From the NCBI GenBank assembly GCA_026225555.1, contig JAMFSY010000076.1, positions 1 to 46,045 on the forward strand: a stretch of DNA of 46,045 bases, in the 5' to 3' direction. This document shows, piece by piece, positions 24,818-34,387 of this stretch; the first letter of the stretch is position 1, and each line of letters opens with the position of its first letter. A model generated the notes under the pieces. The model saw only the letters and a program-made list of their open reading frames with translations, was not told the DNA's origin and did no database searches. The position numbers were made by a program, and so were the translations under genes. Source of the stretch: Methylacidiphilales bacterium (GTDB lineage: Bacteria; Verrucomicrobiota; Verrucomicrobiia; Methylacidiphilales; UBA1321).

Positions 24818-27043
24818 ATGGGAAAACTTGTCCACGATCCCCGCCAGCGCCTGCTGGAGGCGGGGTTGAAATTTTTTGCCAATCACGGCTACGCGGGCAC
24901 CTCCGTGCAGGAGATCATCAGCGAGGCTGGGGTCGCCAAGCCGACGCTCTATTATTATTTCCAGAACAAGGCCGGACTTTTCCAGGCGCTGGTGGATCGC
25001 GCGCTCGACGAACGCCTTCAGTTGATGCGCGAGGCCGCGCCGCCCGGCAAGGAAACCGCCGCGCAACTCATCGACATCATCGTTGCCGTGACCGATCTTG
25101 CCGCGCGCAAGCCGGACCATCTTCGGCTCTGTTTCGCCATCGCCTTCGCCGCGCCGGGCGAGTTTCCCGCCGCCTTCAAGAGGCACGACAAGATGATCGA
25201 AACCTATATGTTCCTGCGAGAAATCATGACCCTCGGCCTGAAGCGCGGCGTTCTGAACAACGCCTTTACCATCGACGAACTGACCCAATCCTATTTCCAT
25301 CTCGTGCAACATTCGACCGCCATTGGCACCCTCCAGACCAAGATCCGTCGCAGTGGACCACCGGTTCCCCTCCCCCCGAAAATGGCCCCGGATCGCATTG
25401 TTAATCTTTTCATCAATGGCGCGGCAGCTCGGAAAAACGCCGCGACAGCCCATGGAGCAGCCCGGCGTTCCTCCGCGCTATCCCGCGCCCTGGCCCTTGT
25501 GGTCGCACTCGGATTCTCCTTCTCCTGCGCGACCGGCCAGACCACCAACACGCCGCCCCCGACTCTGCCGGTGACCAACTATCCCGCCGCCGATACCGTG
25601 CCGCCGCCCACCATGACCGCGGCTCCCAACGATTCGAGCGTGACGCCTCCTCCTTACGGCACCAACGCCCCGCCCGACCTCGCGGATGTGCGCGCGGTAC
25701 CCCCGGCGGTCCAGGCCAGCCATCCGGAACTTGCGCTAGTCTCGCCTATCGTGGATGCCGCGCGCGATCCGATGGCCCTGGATTTGCAGACCTGCTTTCG
25801 CCTCACCGCCGTTCGGGACGACTCATTGAAAATCAGCCTGCAGGACGTTCGCGTCGCGCAGGCCCAGATGAGTGAATCAATCGCCGGACTATGGCCGACC
25901 TTCACGGCGACCAATCAGCAGGAGTTCATTCACTACCTCAACCCGGTCGTCACCGGGTTCAACATCGTGAACGGTTCGACGCTGACGGGTGAGCGCAATT
26001 ACACCTCGGAATCGAACGTCACGATGAATTACACGATTCTCAACGGCGGCCAGAATTGGAATCGCGTCGGCGCCAGCAGCGCCCTGATCGCGGCCAAAAA
26101 GCAGACGCTGGCACGGGATTACCAGACGATCTACCAGGACGTCGCGCAGGCCTTTTACAACGTCCTGCAATACCAGGGCGACCTCGTCATCCAGCGCGAT
26201 TTGGTGCAGGCGCTGGCCGCGCGGGTGGACGATCTCAAGGACCGCGTTTCGCTGGGACGTTCGCGCCCCTCGGAATTGCTCCAGGCGCAGACCGACCTCG
26301 CCAACGCGCGGGTCACCATCGAATCGGAAGTCGGCTCGGCCAATGCCTCGCTGGAAACGCTCGCCTTCTACACCGGAATTCCGGCCGAAAAACTCAAGCT
26401 AAAGGATACGCAGAAGTTTCCGACCGCCGCCCAGCTCGAGTCCTATCTCGCCCGCAGCGGCAACCGGCCCGATGTGCTCTCGCAAATTGAATCGTTGCGG
26501 CAGGCGGAGCGAAATCTTTCCGTGGCCAAGGGCCAGCTCTTCCCCACTGTGGCGGCGCAGGGCAATTACCTCGATCAGCAGGACCCGGTCTCCAATCAGA
26601 TCGACGCGACCATGGTGCTGCAAATTTCCATGCCCATTTTCGATGGCGGATTGATTCTCGGCCAGATCCACGAGAACAAGGAACTCGTCCGGCAAAGCGC
26701 GCTGAACGTGGAGCAATTGCGGCGCACCGCGGACCAGGACACGCGCACCGCCTACGCGAATTTCAATGCCAGCGTGGCGCAGGTCGTCGTGCTGCGCGAG
26801 GCGGCCGTGCTGGCGGCCAAGAATCTCGAGGCGCAGGTCGATGACTATCGGCGCGGCGTGGTGAGTAATCTCGACGTGCTGACCGCCTTGCAGGATTACC
26901 AGACGGCGCGCCAGGGCCTGCACAACGCGAACATGACGACGCGGCTCGACCTCATCAACCTGCACGTCGCCGCCGGCATGGCCGCCACGACGCCGAACGT
27001 CAATAACCAGGCGCTGCCGACCGTCACCGGCACGGCTCAGTAG
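24818..27043 (+). CDS. TetR regulator fused in frame to a TolC-type outer-membrane efflux protein
   Basis: 741 residues. Residues 1-202 are a complete TetR-family repressor: helix-turn-helix TSVQEIISEAGVAKPTLYYY (28-47), then a helical ligand domain that ends near RIVNLFINGAA, where such proteins normally stop. Without a stop codon the frame runs on through a signal-like segment (RRSSALSRALALVVALGF, 216-233, then Cys237), a Pro/Thr-rich linker and an outer-membrane efflux protein with two repeats (about 310-740; VAQAFYNVLQYQGDLVIQRD, LQISMPIFDGGLILGQIHEN). The only in-frame ATG near the join is M189 (25,382). ATGs in the +1 frame at 25,416 and 25,452 suggest an ancestral separate TolC gene and one indel, real or in the assembly. 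First gene of the efflux operon; operator and promoter lie just upstream. Confidence 0.88.
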   Translation: MGKLVHDPRQRLLEAGLKFFANHGYAGTSVQEIISEAGVAKPTLYYYFQNKAGLFQALVDRALDERLQLMREAAPPGKETAAQLIDIIVAVTDLAARKPDHLRLCFAIAFAAPGEFPAAFKRHDKMIETYMFLREIMTLGLKRGVLNNAFTIDELTQSYFHLVQHSTAIGTLQTKIRRSGPPVPLPPKMAPDRIVNLFINGAAARKNAATAHGAARRSSALSRALALVVALGFSFSCATGQTTNTPPPTLPVTNYPAADTVPPPTMTAAPNDSSVTPPPYGTNAPPDLADVRAVPPAVQASHPELALVSPIVDAARDPMALDLQTCFRLTAVRDDSLKISLQDVRVAQAQMSESIAGLWPTFTATNQQEFIHYLNPVVTGFNIVNGSTLTGERNYTSESNVTMNYTILNGGQNWNRVGASSALIAAKKQTLARDYQTIYQDVAQAFYNVLQYQGDLVIQRDLVQALAARVDDLKDRVSLGRSRPSELLQAQTDLANARVTIESEVGSANASLETLAFYTGIPAEKLKLKDTQKFPTAAQLESYLARSGNRPDVLSQIESLRQAERNLSVAKGQLFPTVAAQGNYLDQQDPVSNQIDATMVLQISMPIFDGGLILGQIHENKELVRQSALNVEQLRRTADQDTRTAYANFNASVAQVVVLREAAVLAAKNLEAQVDDYRRGVVSNLDVLTALQDYQTARQGLHNANMTTRLDLINLHVAAGMAATTPNVNNQALPTVTGTAQ

Positions 27044-27058
27044 GCGAACGCCCCGGCC

Positions 27059-30000
27059 ATGGATAAATCCGAAACGCATCGCGCGATCATCGCCCGGCAA
27101 AGTTCCTCCATCGCGTCGCTGGCGGACCTCTCCATCCGGCGTCCCGTCTTCGCGTGGATGCTGATGGCGGCGTTGATCATCTTCGGCGCGATCGGCCTGT
27201 CTCGCCTGGGCGTCAGCGAACAGCCTGACGTCGATTTCCCTGTTCTCACCATCAACGCCACCTGGAGCGGCGCGGCCCCCGAAGTGATGGAGACCGAGAT
27301 CGTGGACAAGATCGAGGAGGAGGTCATCTCCACCCAGGGCCTGCGCGACATCACTTCGCAGATCCAGCAGGGGCAGGCCTCCATCACCATCGAATTCGAT
27401 ATCGACCGGAACATCGACGCCGCGCTGACCGAAGTGCAATCGAAGCTCAGCGACGTGGAACTCCCGCTCGGCGCGGACCAGCCGACCATCGTGAAGAGTA
27501 ATCCGGAGGACCAACCCATCGTACTGCTCAGCGCCTCCTCCTCCACACGCGATATTCATGCGCTGATCGAGTACCTGGATCTCAACGTCGTCGATCATCT
27601 CAAAATCCTGCCCGGCGTCGGCGAAGTCACGCTCGCCGGTTATCAGCAGCGCAACCTGCGCGTCTGGGTCGATAACAACAAGCTCAAGGCGCTCCAGCTC
27701 ACCATGCTCGATGTGAAGAGCTCGCTCGAGACGGAGCAGGTCGAGGAAGCGGCCGGTTACCTCGAGAATTCGAACAATGAATTCAACGTCCGTACCATGG
27801 GCGAAGGTGTAACGCCGGAGGGCGTGGGGGCGATCCGCATCACCAAGCGCGGCGGCGAGGCGATCTACAATTCGAATATCCGCATCCGCGACGTGGCACG
27901 CGTCGAGGACGGCCTCGAGGACATCCGCCACATGGCCATCGTCAACGGCCGCCCCGGCGTCGGCATCGGTGTCAAGAAGCAGCACGGTGCGAACTCAGTC
28001 GCGGTGGCCCAGGCGGTGAAGGACCGGCTCGAGGAATTGCGCAAGGGTTTGCCGCCGGACATCAAGATCGATGTCAACTTCGACAGCAGCATCTTCATCA
28101 AAGACGCGATCCACGAAACCGAATTCACGCTCCTGCTTTCGGCGGCAATTACCAGCGTCGTCTGCTTTCTTTTCCTCGGCTCGTTCAGCTCCACGATCAA
28201 TGTCCTGCTTTCGATTCCCACCTCGGTCATGGGCACGTTTGCGGTGCTCTACTTCATGGGCTTCACGCTCAATTTCTTCACGTTGCTTGGCCTGTCGCTG
28301 GCCATTGGCATCGTGGTGGACGACGCCATCATGGTGCTGGAAAATATCGTGCGCCACCTGGAGATGGGCAAGAGCAAGGTGCTCGCAGCGCGGGACGGCG
28401 CGCGGGAAATCACCTTCGCGGCGCTCGCGGCGACCATCGCGGTCGTGGCCATTTTCCTGCCCGTCGCCTTCATGAGCGGCATCATCGGCCGCTTCTTCTT
28501 CCAGTTCGGCATCACGATCTCCGCCGCCGTGCTGCTCTCGCTGGTCGAGGCGATCACGGTCACGCCGATGCGCTGCTCGCAATTCATGGGCGACACGAAC
28601 CACGCCTACGCCCGCTGGGCCGGTTTCCAGTTCGACAAGCTTGGGCGGCTTTACCGCGCCGTCCTGACGGTCTGCCTGAACCACCGCCTCCTGGTCATCG
28701 CCGCATCCACGGCCATCTTTCTCGTCTCGCTCACCCTCGCCTATACGCTGCCGAAGGAATTCCTGCCGAAGCAGGACCAGAGCGCGTTCCTCATCCGCAT
28801 CCAGACACCGGTGCGGTCCTCGATCACCTTCACCGAGAGCAAGCTGATCGAGGCGGAAAAAATTCTGCATCAACATCCCGAGATCGATCACTTCTTCTCC
28901 GCCATCGGCGGCTTCACCACCGACACCGGCGCGGCCGATGGCGCGGTGACCGACGGCCAAGTGAACAGCGCGCTGATTTACGTAACGATGAAACCGAAGT
29001 CGCAACGTGGGCTGGGCCAATTCGCCCTCATGGACCAATTGCGGCGCGAGCTCGGAAAGATTCCTGACCTGACCGCCGTGCCTCAGGACCTCGCCTCGCA
29101 TGACTTCATTGCGGGCCGGGGCTTTCCCGTGGAGCTGAACCTGCGCGGGCCCGATTACCATGTGTTGGAACCGAAGGCGCAGGACATCATTGACCAGATG
29201 AACAAGACGGGCGACTTCCGCGATATCGACACCGATTTCCGCACCGGCATGCCGGAAGTCCGGATCTATCCCGACCGCGAACTGGCCACGGCCTCGGGCG
29301 TGTCGGTCGATACCATTGCCAGCACGGTGCAGGCCGCCATCGGCGGCGCGGTGCAGGGCCAGTATACCAACAAGGACCGCCGCTACGACGTGCGCCTGCG
29401 ACTCGAAGGCGGCGAGCGGGTGCAGCCGGACGACATCATGAAGCTCGATGTCCGCACCGATTACAACGAGTTGATTCCGATCTCCAGCGTGATCAAGACG
29501 CAGACGGTCAGCACCTACCAGACCATTGCGCGGCGTTTGCGCGAGCGCTCGATTTCCATCTTCGCGAACGTGGCGCCGGGCCGCTCGCAATCGGACAGCC
29601 TCGACCAGGCGGAATCAATCGCGAAGCAGGTCCTGCCTCCGGGTTATCGCGTCTTTCTCAGCGGCGGCGCGCAGACTTTTCGCGAGACATTTTCGAGCCT
29701 CTTCTTCGCGTTGTGGCTCGGCATCATCGTCTCCTACATGGTGCTGGCCTCGCAGTTCAACAGCTTCGTCCATCCCCTCTGCGTGCTTCTCTCACTGCCG
29801 TTTTGCGTCAGTGGCGCGTTCTTTGCCCTGCTGCTGACCGGGCAATCGTTGAATCTCTACAGCCTGATCGGACTCGTGCTGCTCATGGGTATCGTGAAAA
29901 AGAATTCCATTCTGCTGGTCGAATTCGCGAACCAGAAGCGGTACGTGGACGGCATGTCGGTGCGCGATGCCCTGCTCTTCGCCGGGCCGGTGCGGCTGCG

Positions 30001-30304
30001 CCCGATTCTCATGACCTCGCTGGCCACGCTCGCGGCGGCGATCCCGCCCGCGCTCGCCTGGGGCCCCGGCGCGGAAAGCCGCATTCCGATGGCGATCACC
30101 GTCATTGGCGGCGTCATCGTTTCCACCTTCTTCACGCTGCTGGTCGTGCCGTGCGCATATAGTTTAATGGCGCGTTTCGAAAGCCAGGCCCATCCCGAGC
30201 GCGAGATCTACGGCACGGCCTCGCTCCGCGAAGAAGATCGAGGCGACGCCGGAGCCGGTGGCCACGGATGCGAAGGGCCTCGCGTCCCTTCCCTGATGCA
30301 ATGA
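27059..30304 (+). CDS. RND multidrug efflux pump, first copy
   Basis: 1,081 residues, inner-membrane trimeric proton antiporter of the HAE-1 (AcrB/MdtB-like) family. It starts with LADLSIRRPVFAWMLMAALI; the porter regions include TLAGYQQRNLRVWVDNNKLK; TM4 has the proton-relay pair in GIVVDDAIMVLENI; the second half has the lysine in IVKKNSILLVEFANQ. All 12 membrane helices seem present. An extra N-terminal stretch of about 20 residues precedes the first helix, and a C-terminal tail of about 40 residues is charged. It starts 15 bases after the TetR-TolC gene and ends in an ATGA overlap with the second pump. Drug specificity cannot be judged. Confidence 0.94.
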   Translation: MDKSETHRAIIARQSSSIASLADLSIRRPVFAWMLMAALIIFGAIGLSRLGVSEQPDVDFPVLTINATWSGAAPEVMETEIVDKIEEEVISTQGLRDITSQIQQGQASITIEFDIDRNIDAALTEVQSKLSDVELPLGADQPTIVKSNPEDQPIVLLSASSSTRDIHALIEYLDLNVVDHLKILPGVGEVTLAGYQQRNLRVWVDNNKLKALQLTMLDVKSSLETEQVEEAAGYLENSNNEFNVRTMGEGVTPEGVGAIRITKRGGEAIYNSNIRIRDVARVEDGLEDIRHMAIVNGRPGVGIGVKKQHGANSVAVAQAVKDRLEELRKGLPPDIKIDVNFDSSIFIKDAIHETEFTLLLSAAITSVVCFLFLGSFSSTINVLLSIPTSVMGTFAVLYFMGFTLNFFTLLGLSLAIGIVVDDAIMVLENIVRHLEMGKSKVLAARDGAREITFAALAATIAVVAIFLPVAFMSGIIGRFFFQFGITISAAVLLSLVEAITVTPMRCSQFMGDTNHAYARWAGFQFDKLGRLYRAVLTVCLNHRLLVIAASTAIFLVSLTLAYTLPKEFLPKQDQSAFLIRIQTPVRSSITFTESKLIEAEKILHQHPEIDHFFSAIGGFTTDTGAADGAVTDGQVNSALIYVTMKPKSQRGLGQFALMDQLRRELGKIPDLTAVPQDLASHDFIAGRGFPVELNLRGPDYHVLEPKAQDIIDQMNKTGDFRDIDTDFRTGMPEVRIYPDRELATASGVSVDTIASTVQAAIGGAVQGQYTNKDRRYDVRLRLEGGERVQPDDIMKLDVRTDYNELIPISSVIKTQTVSTYQTIARRLRERSISIFANVAPGRSQSDSLDQAESIAKQVLPPGYRVFLSGGAQTFRETFSSLFFALWLGIIVSYMVLASQFNSFVHPLCVLLSLPFCVSGAFFALLLTGQSLNLYSLIGLVLLMGIVKKNSILLVEFANQKRYVDGMSVRDALLFAGPVRLRPILMTSLATLAAAIPPALAWGPGAESRIPMAITVIGGVIVSTFFTLLVVPCAYSLMARFESQAHPEREIYGTASLREEDRGDAGAGGHGCEGPRVPSLMQ

Positions 30305-33300
30305 CCCTCTCCGACCTCTCCATCCGGCGTCCCGTCTTCGCGTGGATGCTGATGTCGGCGCTGATGTTCTTCGGCTTCATCTCGTTCCTGCACCTCGGCG
30401 TCAGCCAGCTTCCCGAGGCGACGCAGCCGGTCCTCACCATCTCGGCCACGTGGACCAGCGCCGCGCCGGAGGTGATGGAAACGCAGGTCGTCAATCCGAT
30501 CGAGCAAGCCGTGATTTCCGTGCAGGGCATCCAGGATATCGAGTCGAACATGCGCGAGGGCACGGCGAACATCAAACTCTCTTTCGGCACGAACAAGGAC
30601 ATCGACGCGGCGCTCCAGGAAACCAACGCGAAGCTGCGCTCGGTCAAGCTTCCCGACGATGTTCAGCCCCCGACCATCTCCAAGGTCAACACCGATGACA
30701 GCCCTATCATGTGGCTTTCCGTGACTTCATCGAAGCGCACCTTCAAGGAGATCCTGACCTATACGGACCTGAATCTGCGCGACCGCTTTCGCACCATTCC
30801 CGGCGTGGCCAACGTGTTCTTTGGCGGCTGGGCGGATCGGAATCTCCGCATCTGGGTCGATAACAACAAGCTGATCGCGCATCAGCTTACCATCCTTGAC
30901 ATCCGCAACACGCTGAAGGAGGAAAACAGCGAGACCTCCTCTGGCGACCTGGAAAACGCCGAGAGCGATTCCAACGTCCGCATCATGGGCGAGGCCATGA
31001 CGCCCGAGCAGATGGGCAACCTACTGATCACGCAGCGGGGCGGGGCGCGGATTTATCATTCAACCATTCATCTCCGCGATGTCGCGACCATCGACGACGG
31101 CCTGGCCGACCTGCGGAGCAAGGCATGGAGCAACGGCGAGTTGACTCTTGGCGTGGGCATCCAAAAGCAGCATGGCCAGAACGACGTGACGGTGGGCACC
31201 GCCGTCCACGCGACCGTGGCTGAGATCGACAAGGAACTCGCTCAGACCGCGCCCGACATGCATGTCTCGGTGAATTTCGACGGCACGAAATTCACCTCCC
31301 AGGCGATCAATGAGACCGAATGGACGGTCGTCCTCTCGATCATCATCACCAGCCTCGTCTGCTGGGCATTTCTCGGTTCGTGGACCTCCACCTTCAACGT
31401 GCTGTTGTCCATTCCCACCTCCGCGTTGGGCACGTTCATCGTGATGAACCTCTTCGGCTTCACGATCAACTTCTTCACGCTGCTCGGCATGTCGCTGGCC
31501 ATCGGCATCGTGGTCGACGATGCCATCATGGTGCTCGAAAACATCACGCGCCATTTCCACATGGGGAAGTCGGCCCGGGAGGCGGCGCTCGATGGCGCTC
31601 GTGAGATCACCTTCGCCGCCACGGCCTCGACCATCGCGGTCATCGCGGTCTTTATCCCCGTGCTATTGGTGACGGGATTTGTCGGCACCTTTCTTTTCCA
31701 GTTCGGCATGACCATCTCGACAGCGGTGGGCCTTTCGTTGCTGGAGGCGATCACGCTCACGCCGATGCGCTGCTCGCAATTCATGACCGCAAAGGAAAAT
31801 GAATCCCGCTTTGCGCAGGGCGTAAATCGCCTTTTCCTCCGCGCGGCGGGGCGTTACCGGGAACTTCTCGGCCTCAGCCTGCGGCATCGCTGGAAGGTGG
31901 TGACTTTCGCGCTTTTTCTCTTCGCGCTCTCCTGCTTTTCCGTGCGGTGGATCAAGAAGGAATTCGTCCCGCCGCAGGACATCGGCGTCTTCCTGATTAA
32001 CACGCAGACGCCGGTCGGCTCTTCGCTCGCCTACACCAGCTCCAAGGTGGGCGAGATGGAAAAGCTTTTCCGGACCGAGCCTTCCATCGCCAGCTATTTC
32101 GTCAATGCCGGCGGGTTCGGCGGCGGTGAAACGTACAAGGGAACGTCCTTCATTTCGCTCAAGGACATGGGCCAGCGCAATGAGACCCAGCAGCAGGTGA
32201 TGGACAAGATCCGCGACGAAATCAAGGCGCAGATTCCTGATCTCAAGGCCACTCTGATCAATCCCTCCGCCAGCTTTGGCGGCTCCAAACAGAACCAGGG
32301 CGTGGAGCTGAGCGTCCGCGGTCCCGATTACGCCGTGCTCAAGGAAAAGGTCGCGGAGATCACCAAGCGCTTCGAGGCGAGCGGCATGATGACCGATATC
32401 GACACCGACTTCCGCGACGGCGCGACCGAAGTCCAGATCGAGCCCGACCGCGACGCAGCGGCGGCGAGCGGCGTCAGCGTGCAGACCATCGCGGACACGA
32501 TCAGCACCGCCATCGGCGGCCAGCGCCAGGGCTACTTTACCAACGGCATCCGACGTTACGATGTCCGGCTCCGCCTCCTGCCCGAGCAGTGGCAGAACAC
32601 CTCGGAAATCAAGCGCCTGCTTGTCGGCACAGCTTACGGCGAACTGATCCCGCTCTCGGCCGTCACCCATATCTCCTCGGAGAAAAAGCTCCTGACCGTT
32701 ACGCGCGAAATGCGGGAGCGGGCCATCAACATCTACGCCAACGTCGCCACCGGCAAATCGCTCGATAAGGTCATGGCTTTCGCGACCAAGACCGCGAAGG
32801 ACATCCTGCCTCCCGGTTACGCGCTGGCGCCGGTCGGAGCCTCGAAGGACGTGATCGAGGCGTTCCAAAGTTTCGTCTTCACTCTGGTCATGAGCCTGGT
32901 CATTTCCTACATGGTGCTGGCCGTGCAATTCAACAGCTTCATCCTGCCTATCCCGGTGATGATCGCCCTGCCCTTCACGGCCACCGGCGCCTTTCTCTCG
33001 CTCCTGATCACCCACAACTCGCTCAATCTTTACAGCTTCATCGGCATGATCGTGCTCATGGGCATCACCCTGAAGAACTCGATTCTCCTGGTGGAATTTT
33101 TCAATAAGCAGCGAATCGAATATGGTCTCGGCCTGCGCGAGGCGATTCTCGTGGGCGGCCCGATCCGCCTGCGCCCCATCGTCATGACCTCCGCGGCGAC
33201 GATCTCTGCGTCCATCATTCCCGCGCTCGGCATCGGGCCCGGCGCGGAGGTGCGCGTCTCGATGTCGGTCGTTATCATCGGCGGCGTGCTGGTCTCGACG

Positions 33301-33438
33301 CTCTTCTCGCTGATCGTGGTGCCCTGCCTTTACGATATTCTCGCTCCCATCGAGGACAGCTCCCACCACGTGCGCAAGGAACTTGATGCAGCGGATGCAG
33401 AAGCGGAGTTGGAGGAAGAGCCGCTTTCGGTGATTTAA
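30301..33438 (+). CDS. RND multidrug efflux pump, second copy
   Basis: 1,045 residues, same family as the preceding pump. Starts MTLSDLSIRRPVFAWMLM; the ATG (30,301) overlaps the TGA of the first pump, arguing for coupled translation. TM4 has GIVVDDAIMVLENITRHF, the second half has TLKNSILLVEFFN. Overall similarity to the first copy is clear but partial, with patches of exact DNA identity (42 bases at 30,313-30,354 and 27,125-27,166). The two may assemble together, as MdtB and MdtC do; that is inference. The TonB-like gene starts 6 bases after the stop. Confidence 0.94.
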   Translation: MTLSDLSIRRPVFAWMLMSALMFFGFISFLHLGVSQLPEATQPVLTISATWTSAAPEVMETQVVNPIEQAVISVQGIQDIESNMREGTANIKLSFGTNKDIDAALQETNAKLRSVKLPDDVQPPTISKVNTDDSPIMWLSVTSSKRTFKEILTYTDLNLRDRFRTIPGVANVFFGGWADRNLRIWVDNNKLIAHQLTILDIRNTLKEENSETSSGDLENAESDSNVRIMGEAMTPEQMGNLLITQRGGARIYHSTIHLRDVATIDDGLADLRSKAWSNGELTLGVGIQKQHGQNDVTVGTAVHATVAEIDKELAQTAPDMHVSVNFDGTKFTSQAINETEWTVVLSIIITSLVCWAFLGSWTSTFNVLLSIPTSALGTFIVMNLFGFTINFFTLLGMSLAIGIVVDDAIMVLENITRHFHMGKSAREAALDGAREITFAATASTIAVIAVFIPVLLVTGFVGTFLFQFGMTISTAVGLSLLEAITLTPMRCSQFMTAKENESRFAQGVNRLFLRAAGRYRELLGLSLRHRWKVVTFALFLFALSCFSVRWIKKEFVPPQDIGVFLINTQTPVGSSLAYTSSKVGEMEKLFRTEPSIASYFVNAGGFGGGETYKGTSFISLKDMGQRNETQQQVMDKIRDEIKAQIPDLKATLINPSASFGGSKQNQGVELSVRGPDYAVLKEKVAEITKRFEASGMMTDIDTDFRDGATEVQIEPDRDAAAASGVSVQTIADTISTAIGGQRQGYFTNGIRRYDVRLRLLPEQWQNTSEIKRLLVGTAYGELIPLSAVTHISSEKKLLTVTREMRERAINIYANVATGKSLDKVMAFATKTAKDILPPGYALAPVGASKDVIEAFQSFVFTLVMSLVISYMVLAVQFNSFILPIPVMIALPFTATGAFLSLLITHNSLNLYSFIGMIVLMGITLKNSILLVEFFNKQRIEYGLGLREAILVGGPIRLRPIVMTSAATISASIIPALGIGPGAEVRVSMSVVIIGGVLVSTLFSLIVVPCLYDILAPIEDSSHHVRKELDAADAEAELEEEPLSVI

Positions 33439-33444
33439 GGTCGA

Positions 33445-34224
33445 ATGGGGACTAGACAACTATGGTATGCCAAGGGAATGGCCATCCATCGTCACACTTT
33501 GCTTACCGGACAACCGGCGAAGCATTCCCCGCGACACGTGCGGGCGGTGCTGGCTTCGTGTCTTTTTCATGCCGTGCTGCTGGCGCTGATCGTCACCTGG
33601 GTCGTCTTTCATCGTGAAGCACCCCCCCATCTCGTCACCGGTTCGGCGGAAGCGTTGCCGACGTTGACGCTCTCCAAGATGGTCATCACCTCCTCGCCCC
33701 TTCCAACCCCGCCGCTTGTCGTGGAAAAAAAGATTCTCCCGACTCCAAAACCGGTAACACCGGTCGCGACCGCTCCAATCCCTGTAAAAACGCCTCCCGC
33801 CCCCCGACCGCCGGAGGAAGGCGTGCCCGTCCTCGCCGCGAAGACGGTGCCCGCCAAGTCCGCGCCTCCCGCCGCTCACACCCCGTCGCATCCGGCGGTG
33901 ACGCATCACCTACCCACCCCCAAGGCGGAGGGGCACGCGGCTCAACCTCCATCTGCGGTCACCTCAAGCTATGCGCCGGGAGCCAATATCTTTCCCCATC
34001 CGCCTTATCCCGATGAGGCCCGGTATCTCCGGGAAACCGGCACGGTAACGGTCAAGGTGCGCTTTGACGCCCAGGGCAACGTCGCGCAGGTCGATGTCAT
34101 CCAATCGAGCGGCGTGAGCGATCTGGATCGGCAGACCCGCAGCTACATTCGGCAGGAGTGGCACAGCACGCCCTACGCAGGTCAGACGCTCAGCGTGCCG
34201 GTGGAATACAAACTCACGCAGTGA
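33445..34224 (+). CDS. TonB-like energy transducer
   Basis: 259 residues. One membrane helix (about 36-56, RAVLASCLFHAVLLALIVTW), a long periplasmic Pro/Lys/Ala-rich span (about 70-165), and a C-terminal TonB domain (PPYPDEARYLRETGTVTVKV, FDAQGNVAQVDVIQSSGVSD). TonB proteins carry proton-motive-force energy to outer-membrane receptors. The start is ATG 33,445 with AAGG four bases upstream; ATG 33,478 is an alternative. It is the last gene of the efflux operon, which is unusual because RND efflux does not need TonB. No ExbB/ExbD or TonB-dependent receptor is in the window. Confidence 0.88.
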   Translation: MGTRQLWYAKGMAIHRHTLLTGQPAKHSPRHVRAVLASCLFHAVLLALIVTWVVFHREAPPHLVTGSAEALPTLTLSKMVITSSPLPTPPLVVEKKILPTPKPVTPVATAPIPVKTPPAPRPPEEGVPVLAAKTVPAKSAPPAAHTPSHPAVTHHLPTPKAEGHAAQPPSAVTSSYAPGANIFPHPPYPDEARYLRETGTVTVKVRFDAQGNVAQVDVIQSSGVSDLDRQTRSYIRQEWHSTPYAGQTLSVPVEYKLTQ

Positions 34225-34253
34225 CCTGCGGTCGGCAGACCTGCGGTCCGCAG
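34223..34253. repeat. Short direct repeats and palindrome after the TonB gene
   Basis: GACCTGCGGTC occurs at 34,223-34,233 and again at 34,238-34,248. The second copy is part of the palindrome CTGCGGTCCGCAG (34,241-34,253). Together with the larger inverted repeat just downstream, this makes the gap between the convergent TonB and cca genes highly structured. Confidence 0.5.
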
Positions 34254-34283
34254 TAAAGGCGGCGGTCTACGCCTGCCGTCCGA

Positions 34284-34386
34284 GGTAGCCGCCGCACGCC
34301 GTGCGGGGGTGCCTTTCGAAGGAGCGCGTAGCATGGACGAGAGAGCTTTTCTTCTCTCCACCACCGCACGGCGTGGGGCGGCTACC
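34284..34386. terminator. Long inverted repeat between convergent tonB and cca genes
   Basis: Arms 34,284-34,306 and 34,364-34,386 (23 bases each) match at all but one position; the left arm starts GGTAGCCGCCGCACGCC. A small hairpin GAGAG/CTCTC (34,341-34,345 and 34,355-34,359) sits inside the 57-base loop. As the only sequence between two converging operons it is well placed as a bidirectional terminator, though a small mobile element is also possible. Confidence 0.6.
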
Positions 34387-34387
34387 A

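Noticed and set aside
26399-27985. 528-codon minus-strand open frame
   Set aside because: It is antisense to TolC and RND genes, rich in Asp/Arg/His from GC-rich complement codons, and has no domain. The same applies to the long antisense frames at 27,995-29,590 and 31,663-33,459.
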